Assembly: GCA_020634565.1 (NCBI GenBank)
Contig: JACKBN010000014.1
Location: forward strand, 1-64,000
From: Ardenticatenaceae bacterium
Lineage (GTDB): Bacteria > Chloroflexota > Anaerolineae > Promineifilales > Promineifilaceae
Length of the DNA stretch: 64,000 nt
Direction: 5' to 3'
This document shows, one piece after another, positions 17,836-26,882 of this stretch. Within the stretch, counting starts at the first letter, position 1; each line of letters opens with the position of its first letter. The translations under genes were made by a program, and so were the position numbers. The notes beneath the pieces are model-generated. The model was not told the DNA's origin and ran no database searches. It saw only the letters and a list, made by a program, of their open reading frames with translations.

Positions 17836-17868
17836 AGTGAGCGGCACGAGCTTTCTTTGCCGCTCACT
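17836..17868. terminator. Bidirectional terminator between PPOX and aminotransferase genes
   Basis: AGTGAGCGGCA (17836-17846) pairs perfectly with TGCCGCTCACT (17858-17868) around an 11-base loop. It sits between two convergent stop codons (17827 and 17878), and a pyrimidine-rich stretch follows on the plus strand. Confidence 0.7.
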
Positions 17869-17877
17869 TCTCACTTT

Positions 17878-19206
17878 CTATCCGGTTGCAGGCAAGATTT
17901 CGTACACCGCTTCAGTTAAAATCGCCACCATAGCCCCCAGCTGTTCTTCTGTTACGATGAGCGGCGGCCCCAGCATAATGACATCCCCATTTTGCCCATC
18001 GGCGCAGCCCTGCGAGTAGTAAACAATCAACCCCTTGTCAAACGCTCGCTGCCAAATTTCCCAGGCCAGGTGACGCGAAGCTGGAAATGGCTCCTTGCTC
18101 TCTCTATCCTGCACAAACTCAATGCCCCAGAAAAGCCCACGCCCACGTATCTCTCCTACATGAGGATGATCTCCCAAAGCATCTTGCAGCAGTTGGCCGA
18201 GCTTTATCCCCATAACAGCACTGTTTTCCACCAAATTTTCGCGCTGCATGATGTGCAGCGTGGTCAAGGCCGCCGCGCAGCCCACGGGATGATGACTGAA
18301 CGTGCCACCGTGATTCCAGTCGCCCAGCTTTTGCCGAATGAGTTCTACGTCTTCCGTTTTTGCCGCCACAAAACCCAGGGGGAAATAACCACCAGCCAGC
18401 CCTTTGGAGGTTACCATGATGTCTGGCTGCACCTGCCAATGGTCGATGCCCCACCATTTGCCTGTGCGCCCCATGCCCACCAATACTTCGTCCGCAATGA
18501 GCAGTACGCCGTATTTGTCGCAAATGCGGCGAATGGCGGGCCAATAATCATCCGGGGGGATCACAGCCCCCAGGCTGGCCCCGCTAATAGGTTCAGCGAT
18601 AAAAGCGGCCACGGTTTCCGGGCCATAAGCCAGAATAGATTCTTCCAGGCGACCTGCGATTTCTTCGCCAGAGGCTTCAAAGCGGTAAGGATACGGTGGG
18701 CGCACGTGCGGCATGTTCACCATCATGCCCATAAACGGGGTGCGCAAACCCGGACGGCCGCTTACGCCCAACGCCCCCAACGTCATGCCATGATAGCTCA
18801 GGGAGCGGCAAGTGATGATGTCACGCATGCCGTGCCCACGCGCCTGCTGAATTTGTCGCGCCAGTTTGATGGCCCCTTCCACCACCTCGGAACCACTGCT
18901 CAGGTAAAAGAAGCGGGGATCGGGCATGGGCACCAAGTTGGCCAATTCATCGGAGAGCTGTTCGGTGGCCTGGTTGGTAAACATGATGGCATGGACGTAG
19001 GCGGCTTTTTGGGCTTGTTCGGCCATGGCAGCGACGATTTCGGAACGGCCGTGTCCCACATTCACCACCAGCGGCCCACCGGATCCGTCCATATACTGCT
19101 TGCCACTTTCGTCAAATAAATAAATGCCCTCCCCATGGTCGATCTTGGGGCGGGCATGGTTCATCTTGCGATAAAACACGTGTCCGTGCGGATGTTTATA
19201 TGTCAT
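17878..19206 (-). CDS. Class III pyridoxal-phosphate aminotransferase
   Basis: PLP enzyme moving an amino group from an omega-amino acid or amine to a keto acid. The 442-residue length fits the class III family (ornithine-, 4-aminobutyrate-, DAPA- or beta-alanine-type). Key features are the S-S-G-S-E-V cofactor loop, Y-H-G-M, I-A-E-P-I-S-G-A, L-I-A-D-E-V-L-V-G-M-G-R-T-G-K, and T-S-K-G-L-A-G-G-Y with the Schiff-base lysine. The start is ATG 19206. It lies downstream of a P5C dehydrogenase gene on the same strand, though a hairpin separates them. A role in amino-acid catabolism is the simplest reading; the exact substrate is open. Confidence 0.9.
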   Translation of the reverse strand: MTYKHPHGHVFYRKMNHARPKIDHGEGIYLFDESGKQYMDGSGGPLVVNVGHGRSEIVAAMAEQAQKAAYVHAIMFTNQATEQLSDELANLVPMPDPRFFYLSSGSEVVEGAIKLARQIQQARGHGMRDIITCRSLSYHGMTLGALGVSGRPGLRTPFMGMMVNMPHVRPPYPYRFEASGEEIAGRLEESILAYGPETVAAFIAEPISGASLGAVIPPDDYWPAIRRICDKYGVLLIADEVLVGMGRTGKWWGIDHWQVQPDIMVTSKGLAGGYFPLGFVAAKTEDVELIRQKLGDWNHGGTFSHHPVGCAAALTTLHIMQRENLVENSAVMGIKLGQLLQDALGDHPHVGEIRGRGLFWGIEFVQDRESKEPFPASRHLAWEIWQRAFDKGLIVYYSQGCADGQNGDVIMLGPPLIVTEEQLGAMVAILTEAVYEILPATG

Positions 19207-19285
19207 GGGTTAACGGCCGTTCCTGACCGCCTCATATGGCGAGATAGTTACTTAGGGCTATTTGCCGCAACCACCTCAGATAAAA

Positions 19286-19330
19286 TTCCCCGAAAGCCAC
19301 CAATGAAAATTGGCAACTTCCGGGGAAAAA
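19286..19330 (-). terminator. Hairpin between P5C dehydrogenase and aminotransferase genes
   Basis: TTCCCCGAAAGCCACCAATG and TTGGCAACTTCCGGGGAA (19286-19326) form a long imperfect stem with short A-tracts on both sides, so on the minus strand it ends in T residues. It likely ends the P5C dehydrogenase transcript. Confidence 0.55.
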
Positions 19331-19352
19331 GATGAACTAAATCGGGTAAGCG

Positions 19353-20921
19353 TTAGTCAACAACCGTTTGGCTTTGCTCGTGCATGTACTGCTGAATGTA
19401 GTAGAAGCTGCCCGCCGCTTTACCGGTCGAACCGCTGCCTTTCCAACCACCAAAGGATTGGTAGCCCGGCCAGGCACCCGTCGTGGCCCCGCTAGAACGG
19501 TTTACGTAGAGCACACCAGCCTGGATGTTGTCCAGCCACCACTGTACTTCGTCATCATCTTCGCTGAAGAAGCCAGCGGTCAGGCCATATTCTACGTCGT
19601 TGGCCAGTTCCATCGCTTTGTCCATGTCCTCGTAAGGGGCCACGGTCACGATGGGCAGGAACATCTCATGCTTCCACAAGCGATGCTCCAATGGTAGGTT
19701 ATCGACGATGGTAGGTGCGACATAGTAGCCATTTCCGGCATCTTCCAAAACCTTGCCACCAAAGACCACATCACCATTTACGTGCAGATCGGCTACAAAT
19801 TCCTTGTAATCGTTGAACGCGCCTTTGTTGGCCACAGGACCCATCCAATTCTCTTTCACGGTGGGATCGCCCACTTTGATTTGGGAGGTGAGATCAATCA
19901 ATTTGCCCATAAATTCGTCTTTTACGTCTTTATGAACGTAAACACGGGAGCAAGCGGAACATTTTTGCCCTTGCAGGCCAAAGGCAGAGCGCATGACGCC
20001 CATAGCTGCTTTGTCGATGTCTGCTTTTTTGCTGATGATGGTGGGATTCTTGCCGCCCATCTCGGCAATAACCGGGCGGGGATAACGCCCCTGGGAAAAG
20101 GAGCGCAAAATATGCATACCAACGTCGTAGCTGCCGGTGAAGGTAATGCCATCCACATCTGGATGATCGACCAGGGTTTGGCCAACAGAACGACCGCCGC
20201 CGGTAACAAAGTTGAATACACCAGCCGGAACGCCTGCATCACGGAGGCATTCAGTAATCAGCCAGGCGGTGTATGGGGTATCGGAAGCGGGCTTGAGGAC
20301 CACGCAGTTGCCAGCCACCAATGCTGCTCCGGCAGGGCCACCAGCCAACGCGCCGGGGAAGTTGAAGGGGGAAATAACGGCCCACACGCCGTAAGGCTTG
20401 AGCACGCTGCGGTTATGGTGCTTATCGCTCTCAGACAGCAGCGGACGGTTAAAGTTGTCGTTTTGTTCGACAGCATCGCAGTTGTAGCGGATGAGATCGG
20501 CCGTTTCTTCCACATCGCCCAGCGCTTCCAGCCGGTTCTTGCCAATTTCCATGCTCATGACTGCGCCCATGTGGAACAGGCGCTCGCTGATGAGATCGGC
20601 GGCTTTGCGCATGATGGACACACGCTCTTGCCAGGGACGGCCGCTCCAGGCGGGGAAAGCAGCTTTGGCAGCGGCTACCGCATCGTTTACATCTTCGGCC
20701 GTGCCTTTTTGAAAATAGCCCATGACCATATCGAGATCAGCCGGGCTGCGTTTTTCAAAGGTTTCAGCGGCCGTGCGTTCTTGCCCGTTGATGAACATGG
20801 GAAAGGTTTTACCAAAACCGGCCTTAGCCTCTTCAACAGACTCATCAAAATATTGGTGCAGCAGCGGATCGGGGCTGGCCAGCGTTGAATAGGTTACTTT
20901 AATATGTTTGCGTTCAGACAT
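19353..20921 (-). CDS. rocA: 1-pyrroline-5-carboxylate dehydrogenase (L-glutamate gamma-semialdehyde dehydrogenase)
   Basis: Oxidises glutamate semialdehyde to glutamate with NAD+, the last step of proline and arginine breakdown. The 522-residue enzyme has the aldehyde dehydrogenase hallmarks: the general-base Glu in A-E-M-G-G-K-N-P, G-S-Y-D-V-G around the cofactor site, and the nucleophile Cys in G-Q-K-C-S-A-C-S-R. Its N-terminal extension (P-F-P-M-F-I-N-G-Q style after L-L-H-Q-Y) and the W-x-G-R-P-W-Q-E-R-V-S motif match the RocA/PutA branch rather than generic ALDHs. AAGGAGG precedes the ATG at a good distance. No proline dehydrogenase gene is in the window. Confidence 0.9.
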   Translation of the reverse strand: MSERKHIKVTYSTLASPDPLLHQYFDESVEEAKAGFGKTFPMFINGQERTAAETFEKRSPADLDMVMGYFQKGTAEDVNDAVAAAKAAFPAWSGRPWQERVSIMRKAADLISERLFHMGAVMSMEIGKNRLEALGDVEETADLIRYNCDAVEQNDNFNRPLLSESDKHHNRSVLKPYGVWAVISPFNFPGALAGGPAGAALVAGNCVVLKPASDTPYTAWLITECLRDAGVPAGVFNFVTGGGRSVGQTLVDHPDVDGITFTGSYDVGMHILRSFSQGRYPRPVIAEMGGKNPTIISKKADIDKAAMGVMRSAFGLQGQKCSACSRVYVHKDVKDEFMGKLIDLTSQIKVGDPTVKENWMGPVANKGAFNDYKEFVADLHVNGDVVFGGKVLEDAGNGYYVAPTIVDNLPLEHRLWKHEMFLPIVTVAPYEDMDKAMELANDVEYGLTAGFFSEDDDEVQWWLDNIQAGVLYVNRSSGATTGAWPGYQSFGGWKGSGSTGKAAGSFYYIQQYMHEQSQTVVD

Positions 20922-21100
20922 TAATGCCTCCTTGGGAAAGGTGAGTAAATTTCGTGAAACCCAGGCAGCTACATCGCTTTGTTATCTGCCGGGAATTTGA
21001 AAGGTTCGTTGGGATTCAGCAATTCCTCCGATAGAAGAAATCGTGCGTGAGGATTCTGCGGTTATTATACCTATGTTTCTACATCAGTGCAGCCAGTTTT

Positions 21101-21664
21101 TCAAACGGCCGTTACCAACTGCATCTCTGGCAAGCGTAAGACAAAAGCGCAGGGCAACGTGAGCGATTGCCAAAACTGCATGGGGTTCAGGTGCGGATTA
21201 TGGTGACAGATGAAGAGGGTCATCACTGTGCCATGAGAGACGATAGCCAGCGTTTCTTGCGGGTGCGAGGACAATTCTTGCTGAACGGCCGTTTCAAAGC
21301 GCATTCGGGCCTGAACGGCCGTTTCCCGACCAAAGACCAACTCATCCGGGCGAGCGAAGAAGGTGGCAACGGCCGTTTCAAACGCCTCACGGCTCTCAAA
21401 ATAAGGGGTACCGTGCCGGTCATGCTCCTGCAATCCGGAAGCCGACATCGCAGAGACAGCCAGCGCATTGGCCAAAATTTGGCCGGTTTCTATCGCCTTT
21501 GGCTCCTCGCTGGTGATGAAACGTGTGGGATCGTATGGCGTTAGTTTTGGGGCGAGATCGTGACAGCGGGAACGGCCGTCTGCGGAAAGCGGCCATTGAT
21601 GTGAGGGAACGGCCGTATCAATTTGCACAGCCGAATGACGAACCAGAATCAGATGCTCACTCAT
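21101..21664 (-). CDS. Histidine phosphatase superfamily protein
   Basis: A 187-residue protein of the phosphoglycerate-mutase-like fold. It has L-V-R-H-S-A at residues 7-12 with the catalytic histidine (the usual R-H-G is R-H-S here), S-E-E-P-K-A-I-E-T-G-Q in place of the S-P-L-x-R-x-x-Q-T motif, and a second active-site histidine in I-V-S-H-G-T-V. The substrate is unknown. The gene is unusually dense in the ACGGCCGT palindrome: five copies between 21285 and 21616, giving repeated E-T-A-V / D-T-A-V tetrapeptides. Confidence 0.85.
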   Translation of the reverse strand: MSEHLILVRHSAVQIDTAVPSHQWPLSADGRSRCHDLAPKLTPYDPTRFITSEEPKAIETGQILANALAVSAMSASGLQEHDRHGTPYFESREAFETAVATFFARPDELVFGRETAVQARMRFETAVQQELSSHPQETLAIVSHGTVMTLFICHHNPHLNPMQFWQSLTLPCAFVLRLPEMQLVTAV

Positions 21665-21681
21665 ACACTACCAAAAGTAAA

Positions 21682-21712
21682 GAAGGCTGGCGCATTGCTG
21701 CGTCCAGCCTTC
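21682..21712 (-). terminator. Intrinsic terminator of the first C39-like gene
   Basis: GAAGGCTGG (21682-21690) pairs with CCAGCCTTC (21704-21712), and the stem extends by CGCA/TGCG with one bulged base. On the minus strand it is followed by TTTACTTTT. It lies 13 bases beyond the stop of the C39-like gene and before the phosphatase start. Confidence 0.75.
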
Positions 21713-21724
21713 GAGTTTTCATGT

Positions 21725-23110
21725 TTAACCGCCCGTAAGCGCATCCAGCGACCACTGGACGTAATAGGCGTTGTGGTTTACTTCCAGCGCAGCCTGGTAA
21801 TTGGCAATCGCGTCAGAAGCATTGCCTTGTGTTTCCAGGGCTAAGCCTTTGTACCAATAGGTTTCTTCCACATTGCGGCCACCCTGAGTAGAAAGCGTGG
21901 CGTCGGCCAAAGCGATTACATCATCCAAACGGTTGGTTCTCAAGTAGGCCAGGTAAGGGCGGAATTGATACCACAACATGCGTGGGGGCAAGCCCAACTC
22001 ACGTGCCTGATCGTATGCCTGTGCCCCACCCTGATAATACTGCGCTTCTCCAGTAGTTGCCCCCATTTCGGTTAGAGCTGTACCCAGGTTGAACCAGGCA
22101 AAGCTATTCTCTGGATCAGCGTCAATTTCTGCCTGAGCCCGGTTGGCAACCATACGCCACATTGCCATAGGTTCAGACAGCTCTGGCCCCAAAATGGATT
22201 GGACTTCAGCTTCCTGTGAAGGCAGATAAACGACGTAAAACGTATAGTTAAACTGCTGCCAGTAAAAATCAAACTCTTCGTAATCATCGGTACGGCCGCT
22301 GCCATCCCACGGCCCCAGATAACTGTCCTGACTGTAGAAAATCGCTTCCTCATCATCATAGCCAAAAACGGTGAGGTAATGGCCATACCAGCCATCCGTT
22401 GGCAATTCGTACCCTTTTTCAATGACGACAGGATAGCCAGCTGCAATAAATTGTTTGATCAGTTCTAACGTGCCGCCACTGTGGGCAGTGGCCTTAAAAG
22501 CGCCACCCGTATACTCGTTCACGTAATCGCGTATCTGCCACGGGCTTACGTTGCGATCTTCACTGCTTGGTTTCAGGTAATCGGCAACCTCTTCCTGAGT
22601 GATATCGTAGCCCCAGTAGTTTAATGTTTGGGTCAAATTGGCCGGGCCACAGTTATTAAATGATTGCCGGACAACACCCATTCCTTCCAAAATATGGGAG
22701 GCGGGCAATGGTTCTGGCGTCGGGGTATTGGTTGGGGTCGGAAATGGCGTGTTGGTGGGCAATGGGGTCGCTGCCTCGTCACGCGTTGTTTCTGGCGCGA
22801 CGGTTGGTGTCCCGGTGGGTTTGACGGTGGCGGTTGGTTCAATAACGGCCGTTACCGCCAGCAGCGAATTAATATCCACCTGCGTTTCCTCAGAGGCAGC
22901 CACGGCTACAGGCAAGGCTGTGGCCATCGGGGCCACCTGATCAATCACACCTTCCACAATGCTGCTCAAAAACGGGCTGCGCTCCTGAAGTGCGACTCGG
23001 TAACGGCCTGGTATGGCCGAAACGACCGGCTCCAACACAAGCAAGCCAACAATCAGCACCAGAAGGATGCCTTCGATAATCAAAATACGGTTTCTTGTCT
23101 TCTTATTCAT
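21725..23110 (-). CDS. Exported C39-like peptidase domain protein with TPR tail (paralogue A)
   Basis: A 461-residue protein: N-terminal membrane anchor (residues 8-28), Pro/Thr-rich linker (90-137), a C39-type papain-fold domain and a C-terminal TPR-like helical region (about 330-455). Active-site candidates are Cys154 in F-N-N-C-G-P-A-N, His244 in W-Y-G-H-Y-L-T-V, and Asp262 in S-Q-D-S-Y. C39 domains cut double-glycine leaders in bacteriocin exporters, but the stand-alone 'C39_2' forms in Chloroflexota and Cyanobacteria are of unknown function. The layout suggests an extracytoplasmic peptidase or peptide-binding protein. A close paralogue lies directly upstream. Confidence 0.85.
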   Translation of the reverse strand: MNKKTRNRILIIEGILLVLIVGLLVLEPVVSAIPGRYRVALQERSPFLSSIVEGVIDQVAPMATALPVAVAASEETQVDINSLLAVTAVIEPTATVKPTGTPTVAPETTRDEAATPLPTNTPFPTPTNTPTPEPLPASHILEGMGVVRQSFNNCGPANLTQTLNYWGYDITQEEVADYLKPSSEDRNVSPWQIRDYVNEYTGGAFKATAHSGGTLELIKQFIAAGYPVVIEKGYELPTDGWYGHYLTVFGYDDEEAIFYSQDSYLGPWDGSGRTDDYEEFDFYWQQFNYTFYVVYLPSQEAEVQSILGPELSEPMAMWRMVANRAQAEIDADPENSFAWFNLGTALTEMGATTGEAQYYQGGAQAYDQARELGLPPRMLWYQFRPYLAYLRTNRLDDVIALADATLSTQGGRNVEETYWYKGLALETQGNASDAIANYQAALEVNHNAYYVQWSLDALTGG

Positions 23111-23147
23111 AACTTTTCGCCCAAGCCAGCATTCAATAAGCGGTTCA

Positions 23148-23187
23148 CAGAAATCAGTGCCCGTTGCCGGGGATCAACTGATTTCTG
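23148..23187 (-). repeat. Inverted repeat between the two C39-like genes
   Basis: CAGAAATCAGT (23148-23158) and ACTGATTTCTG (23177-23187) form a perfect 11-bp stem with an 18-base loop in the 94-base gap between the paralogues. No clear T-tract follows on the minus strand, so it may reduce rather than stop read-through, or shape the leader of the downstream gene. Confidence 0.6.
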
Positions 23188-23204
23188 ACTTACAGAACAG
23201 TGGC

Positions 23205-24545
23205 TTACTGATTACTGGTAAGTTCAGCTAACGCCACCGTCGCAAGGTCGAAGTTTGGGTTAAATGTGGCGGCTCTTTCCAGGTTGTCTTCGGCTGCGGC
23301 CGTTTCTCCGGTGGCAGCCAGCGCTAATCCTTTGTAATAGAATGATTCTTCAAAATACGGCCGATCTTCTAACGTAACATCGGCCAGCAAAATAACATCT
23401 TCATAGCGCCCTACTTCATAATATGCTTCGTAGGGACCAAATTGATACCACAACATACGCCAGGGCAGCCCGATGGCCCGAGCCTGATCAAAAGCCGTAC
23501 TGGCCCGCTCGTACTCGCCCACGGCATTGTAGCTAGTGCCTAAATTGAACCAGTAAAATGCATTGCCGGGATCAGCCGCAGCCTCAGATTGAGCTTGCTG
23601 CAAAGATTTCTCCCACATGATGGTGTCGTCTAAATCCTCACCCACAATGCGGGCTACCGTTTCCGCCTGTTCTGGCTGGTAAACGGCAATGTAGCTGCGA
23701 TTGAACTGTGGCCAATACGTTTCTACATCGGCATAGGTCAGATTACGGCCGTTCCTGTCTGCATTCTCCAAGGGCACATCACTAGTGCCAAACCAGGAGT
23801 CATACACAAAAAATTGCTCATTGGCGTCGTCATAGGCCACCACCAGCAGGTAATGTCCATACCAGCCCAGCCAGCGAAACTCGCCGGGCGGGTCGATGCC
23901 AATTTCTACGATTACCGGAATGCCATTGGCCACAAACTGTTTGAGCATTTCAACACGGCCGTTTACCCGGTGAATCGCCTGATAAGGGGTATTTTCATTC
24001 ACATAGGCGGCCATCTCATTCGGGCTCACGTTGCGGTCTTCCGGGTTTGGCTTTAACACAGCGGCCGTATCGCTTTGGGTCAGAAACAGATCGAAGTAAC
24101 TCAGCGTCATGGCCAGAGTAGCCGGGCCACAGTTGTTCCATTCCTGAAACTGGTGCTGCACCCCTTCTAAACGAGCCGCTTCGGGAATGGGAACGGCCGT
24201 TGCGGTGGGTACAGGGGATGGCGTGGCGGTGGGTGGAACGGCCGTTGGCGCAGGTGAGGCCTCGCTATCGGCCACTACGGCCGTTGCTGTCGGCTCAATC
24301 ACCTCGATGACCGGCGCAGCCAAAGCGGTCGGTTCTCCCAAAAGAGCATCAATATCTAGCGGCTGCACCACAGTTGGCAAAATAGCCACTTCCTGCCTGG
24401 GTGAAGCAATGGCCAGCAGCGGTTCGGGCAGCCAGCGGGCTGCGTAGCGCGGCGGAATGGCGCGCAACAATGTCGGCGTGGCCAACAGGCCCAACCCAAA
24501 CAAAACAACCAAACCAATGAGTATCTTTCCTCTTTTATTCATCAA
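23205..24545 (-). CDS. Exported C39-like peptidase domain protein with TPR tail (paralogue B)
   Basis: A 446-residue protein with the same architecture as its downstream neighbour: membrane anchor (8-28), Pro/Thr/Ala-rich linker (80-122), C39-like domain and TPR-like tail. The catalytic set is kept: Cys139 in W-N-N-C-G-P-A-T, His231 in W-Y-G-H-Y-L-L-V, Asp249 in F-V-Y-D-S. Shared segments such as L-K-P-x-x-E-D-R-N-V-S-P and W-F-N-L-G-T show an obvious tandem duplication, while the linkers have diverged. Substrate and partner are unknown. A probable promoter lies at 24582-24609. Confidence 0.85.
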   Translation of the reverse strand: MMNKRGKILIGLVVLFGLGLLATPTLLRAIPPRYAARWLPEPLLAIASPRQEVAILPTVVQPLDIDALLGEPTALAAPVIEVIEPTATAVVADSEASPAPTAVPPTATPSPVPTATAVPIPEAARLEGVQHQFQEWNNCGPATLAMTLSYFDLFLTQSDTAAVLKPNPEDRNVSPNEMAAYVNENTPYQAIHRVNGRVEMLKQFVANGIPVIVEIGIDPPGEFRWLGWYGHYLLVVAYDDANEQFFVYDSWFGTSDVPLENADRNGRNLTYADVETYWPQFNRSYIAVYQPEQAETVARIVGEDLDDTIMWEKSLQQAQSEAAADPGNAFYWFNLGTSYNAVGEYERASTAFDQARAIGLPWRMLWYQFGPYEAYYEVGRYEDVILLADVTLEDRPYFEESFYYKGLALAATGETAAAEDNLERAATFNPNFDLATVALAELTSNQ

Positions 24546-24848
24546 TCTAAAAAGAACCTTTTATGCCTCACAGCGCCGCTTAGTATAACGAATGCCAACA
24601 CTCAGCCAAACCAAACTAAACGCCTTTTACCCAATTCTTAGGAAGGCAAAACTTATGGTTGCTATCATACAAAGTTGGGCAAATAACGTTGGTGAGCCAT
24701 CTTACAGAGGGGATACGCACCCAAATGACATTTATCGCCGCGCAAAATGGGGATTGTCACTGGCAAACGGCCGTTCTTATCTGGCATACTTAATGAAGAA
24801 TAAGCAGCACCACTTTTTCCTACTTACCTTAGCCTATGGAGGCCAAAC
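24546..24848. other. Intergenic region between the C39-like pair and the stress protein gene
   Basis: A 303-base divergent region. It holds the probable leftward promoter near 24590 and one ACGGCCGT copy near 24768. An open frame on the plus strand (24592 onward) runs into the stress-protein gene and has no recognisable domain. I see no RNA gene or further conserved structure. Confidence 0.5.
24582..24609 (-). promoter_or_regulatory. Probable promoter of the C39-like gene pair
   Basis: On the minus strand TTGGCT (24609-24604), a 16-base spacer and TATACT (24587-24582) stand 37 bases before the start at 24545. This is a moderate match to the sigma-70 consensus. Confidence 0.4.
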
Positions 24849-25343
24849 ATGTTCAGCCATATCATGGTTCCCCTGGACGGTTCACATCTGGCCGAAGCGG
24901 CGCTCCCCGCTGCAATAGAGTTGGCCAGCAAGTTCAACAGCAAGATCAGCCTTGTCTGGGTCATCCAGCCCCCACATCTCATCATGACGGCCGCAAACGG
25001 CAGTGTTTACGCCCAATTACTCACCGAAATGCGCCACCAATCTGAGCAAGATGCACACAACTACCTGCGAGCACATCAAGGTTCGCTGCGCCAACAAGGG
25101 TTTGCGGTAAATGCCCAAGTGACCGAGGGAGAAAATATTGCAGATGCCTTGTTACAGGTTGCGTCCAGCCAAGAAATTGACACCATCGTGATGAGCACCC
25201 ACGGGCGTGGCGGCTTGAGCCGCTGGGTCTTTGGCAGCGTAGCCGACAAAGTCCTACGCTATGCAGAGGTACCAGTCCTGCTCATCCGCGCCAAAGAAGA
25301 AACAAATGATTGGGAGCACCGGCAACTAGAAGCAACCGTCTAA
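24849..25343 (+). CDS. Universal stress protein (UspA family)
   Basis: A 164-residue single-domain Usp with the ATP-binding signature: M-S-T-H-G-R-G-G-L-S-R-W-V-F-G-S-V-A (the G-x2-G-x9-G-S pattern) followed by V-P-V-L-L-I-R. It opens with F-S-H-I-M-V-P-L-D-G-S as usual. Such proteins bind ATP and act in stress survival, usually as dimers; the particular stress is not shown by the sequence. TATGGAGGCC gives a good ribosome binding site before the ATG. It is convergent with tilS. Confidence 0.93.
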   Translation: MFSHIMVPLDGSHLAEAALPAAIELASKFNSKISLVWVIQPPHLIMTAANGSVYAQLLTEMRHQSEQDAHNYLRAHQGSLRQQGFAVNAQVTEGENIADALLQVASSQEIDTIVMSTHGRGGLSRWVFGSVADKVLRYAEVPVLLIRAKEETNDWEHRQLEATV

Positions 25344-25385
25344 TTCTGTTGTTTAGCAGTCGGCTTTTGCTTTCGGAACGGCCGT

Positions 25386-26834
25386 TTAGCCTGCACGCTG
25401 GAAACAAGTCAACTTCACTACCCGATGGGTGTCTTTTGTCACGCGCATCCGGTTATCTAAATGCTGCCCCACAATCCAAACTGGATGCATATCGGTAGCC
25501 ACAATCGGCCAAAACGGCCGTTCTTGCCGGGGAACTTTTTGGTTACTCAACAAATCAGCAATCGCTTGTGTGCGCCCGCCCATCCCTAATGGCTGGAAGT
25601 GCTCACCGGGGATAAACAACCGTAACCACAACTGCTCCCCTTCCGCCAAACTTGCAAACGCCTGCCACCGATCCCCGTTTTGCCGAACCTCTTCCAGCGA
25701 AGCGTCAACAACTTGCGCTGTCACCGTCCAACCATTGGCCAGATTAATTTCACCCGGAACAGCGAACGGCACAGGGTCCTTAAAGTCTAGCTGAGGCCCT
25801 CTGGCGACATCCCGCTTGCCAAAGATCAACTCCTGCCCCGTAACCTGCATCTCCAAATCGCCCGGCAGCGTCGCCGCCATCCCAGACTTGTTTTCCAGAA
25901 TAATCTGCCGCGCCAGTTCAATGGTTTGGAAGCTAATTTCAGCCAACGGCCGTAAATATTGCACGGCCCTACGTAAAATTAGTCGCTGCCAGGCTGTTGC
26001 CTGCACCAAAAATTGCGACCGGTCCAGTACCAGCCAATCCGCCCCCTTCTCCACCACCAAGTCAGGCCAGCGATTCTCAAACTCAGCTTGCAGCACCGCA
26101 TATTCACCGGCGGTAATCAGTGCTAGCTGCTGTAAATTGGCATCAATTTGGGGGTTGTACGTCTTCAAAAGCGGCAGCAATTCATGACGAATCCGGTTCC
26201 GGGTAAACTTTACATCTTCGTTGCTGGCGTCTTCGCGAGGAACCAAATCGTGCCGGGCACAATACGCCTCAATTTCAGCCCGCGACGTGTTAAGAAACGG
26301 CCGTACCAACAACAAACCATTTTGTTCTGGCATCTGGCTCGCGGGTTGCATGCCACGCAAGCCACCGCTGCCACTGCCCCGCAGTAAATGCAGCAGAATC
26401 GTCTCCACCTGGTCATCGGCATGATGCCCCACAACAACGGCCTCTACGCCCACTTCATCTGCTTTTTCCGCCAAAAAACGATAGCGTGCCAACCGCCCCG
26501 CTGCCTCCAGCGAAAGCTGAGAGCTGGCTGCAACATCAGCTACCTCAATCTCACCTAGCAAGCAGGGAATATTCCAGGAAGCGGCCGTTTCCGCTACAAA
26601 AACTGCATCTGCCTCGGCGTCAGTGCGCAGCTTGTGGTTGAGATGTGCTGCCACGAGGCGTTCAGCACCCAATTGCTGCCATAAAAGGTGCAGCAGTGCC
26701 AGGGAATCGGCTCCACCAGAAACCCCAATGAGCAATTTAGTCGAGGAATCGGTGAGGGGGAACGGCCGTACCGTTTGCTGCACAGTGCGCCACAGCCACC
26801 GATCTTCCTTACTATATAAACCCGATTTGCTCAT
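25386..26834 (-). CDS. tilS: tRNA(Ile)-lysidine synthase TilS
   Basis: Modifies C34 of the tRNA-Ile with CAU anticodon to lysidine so that it reads AUA. The PP-loop ATPase motif G-V-S-G-G-A-D-S-L-A-L-L lies near residue 35. H-H-A-D-D-Q-V-E-T-I-L-L and R-P-F-L-N-T-S-R-A-E-I are also family signatures, and the C-terminal TilS domains bring the length to 482. I use ATG 26834, whose product begins just before the catalytic domain; the open frame runs further upstream but through the tRNA-Leu gene. It is essential in most bacteria. Confidence 0.93.
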   Translation of the reverse strand: MSKSGLYSKEDRWLWRTVQQTVRPFPLTDSSTKLLIGVSGGADSLALLHLLWQQLGAERLVAAHLNHKLRTDAEADAVFVAETAASWNIPCLLGEIEVADVAASSQLSLEAAGRLARYRFLAEKADEVGVEAVVVGHHADDQVETILLHLLRGSGSGGLRGMQPASQMPEQNGLLLVRPFLNTSRAEIEAYCARHDLVPREDASNEDVKFTRNRIRHELLPLLKTYNPQIDANLQQLALITAGEYAVLQAEFENRWPDLVVEKGADWLVLDRSQFLVQATAWQRLILRRAVQYLRPLAEISFQTIELARQIILENKSGMAATLPGDLEMQVTGQELIFGKRDVARGPQLDFKDPVPFAVPGEINLANGWTVTAQVVDASLEEVRQNGDRWQAFASLAEGEQLWLRLFIPGEHFQPLGMGGRTQAIADLLSNQKVPRQERPFWPIVATDMHPVWIVGQHLDNRMRVTKDTHRVVKLTCFQRAG

Positions 26835-26882
26835 GACTTTTCCACATAAACGAAAAATGCCCCAAGAAGGGGCATTAAAAAA

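Noticed and set aside
17992..20888. Long open frames opposite the aminotransferase and rocA genes
   Set aside because: They are antisense to well-conserved enzyme genes and contain no domain.
24592..24918. 108-residue open frame before the universal stress protein gene
   Set aside because: It overlaps the stress protein gene in another frame, has no recognised domain, and its composition is not protein-like.
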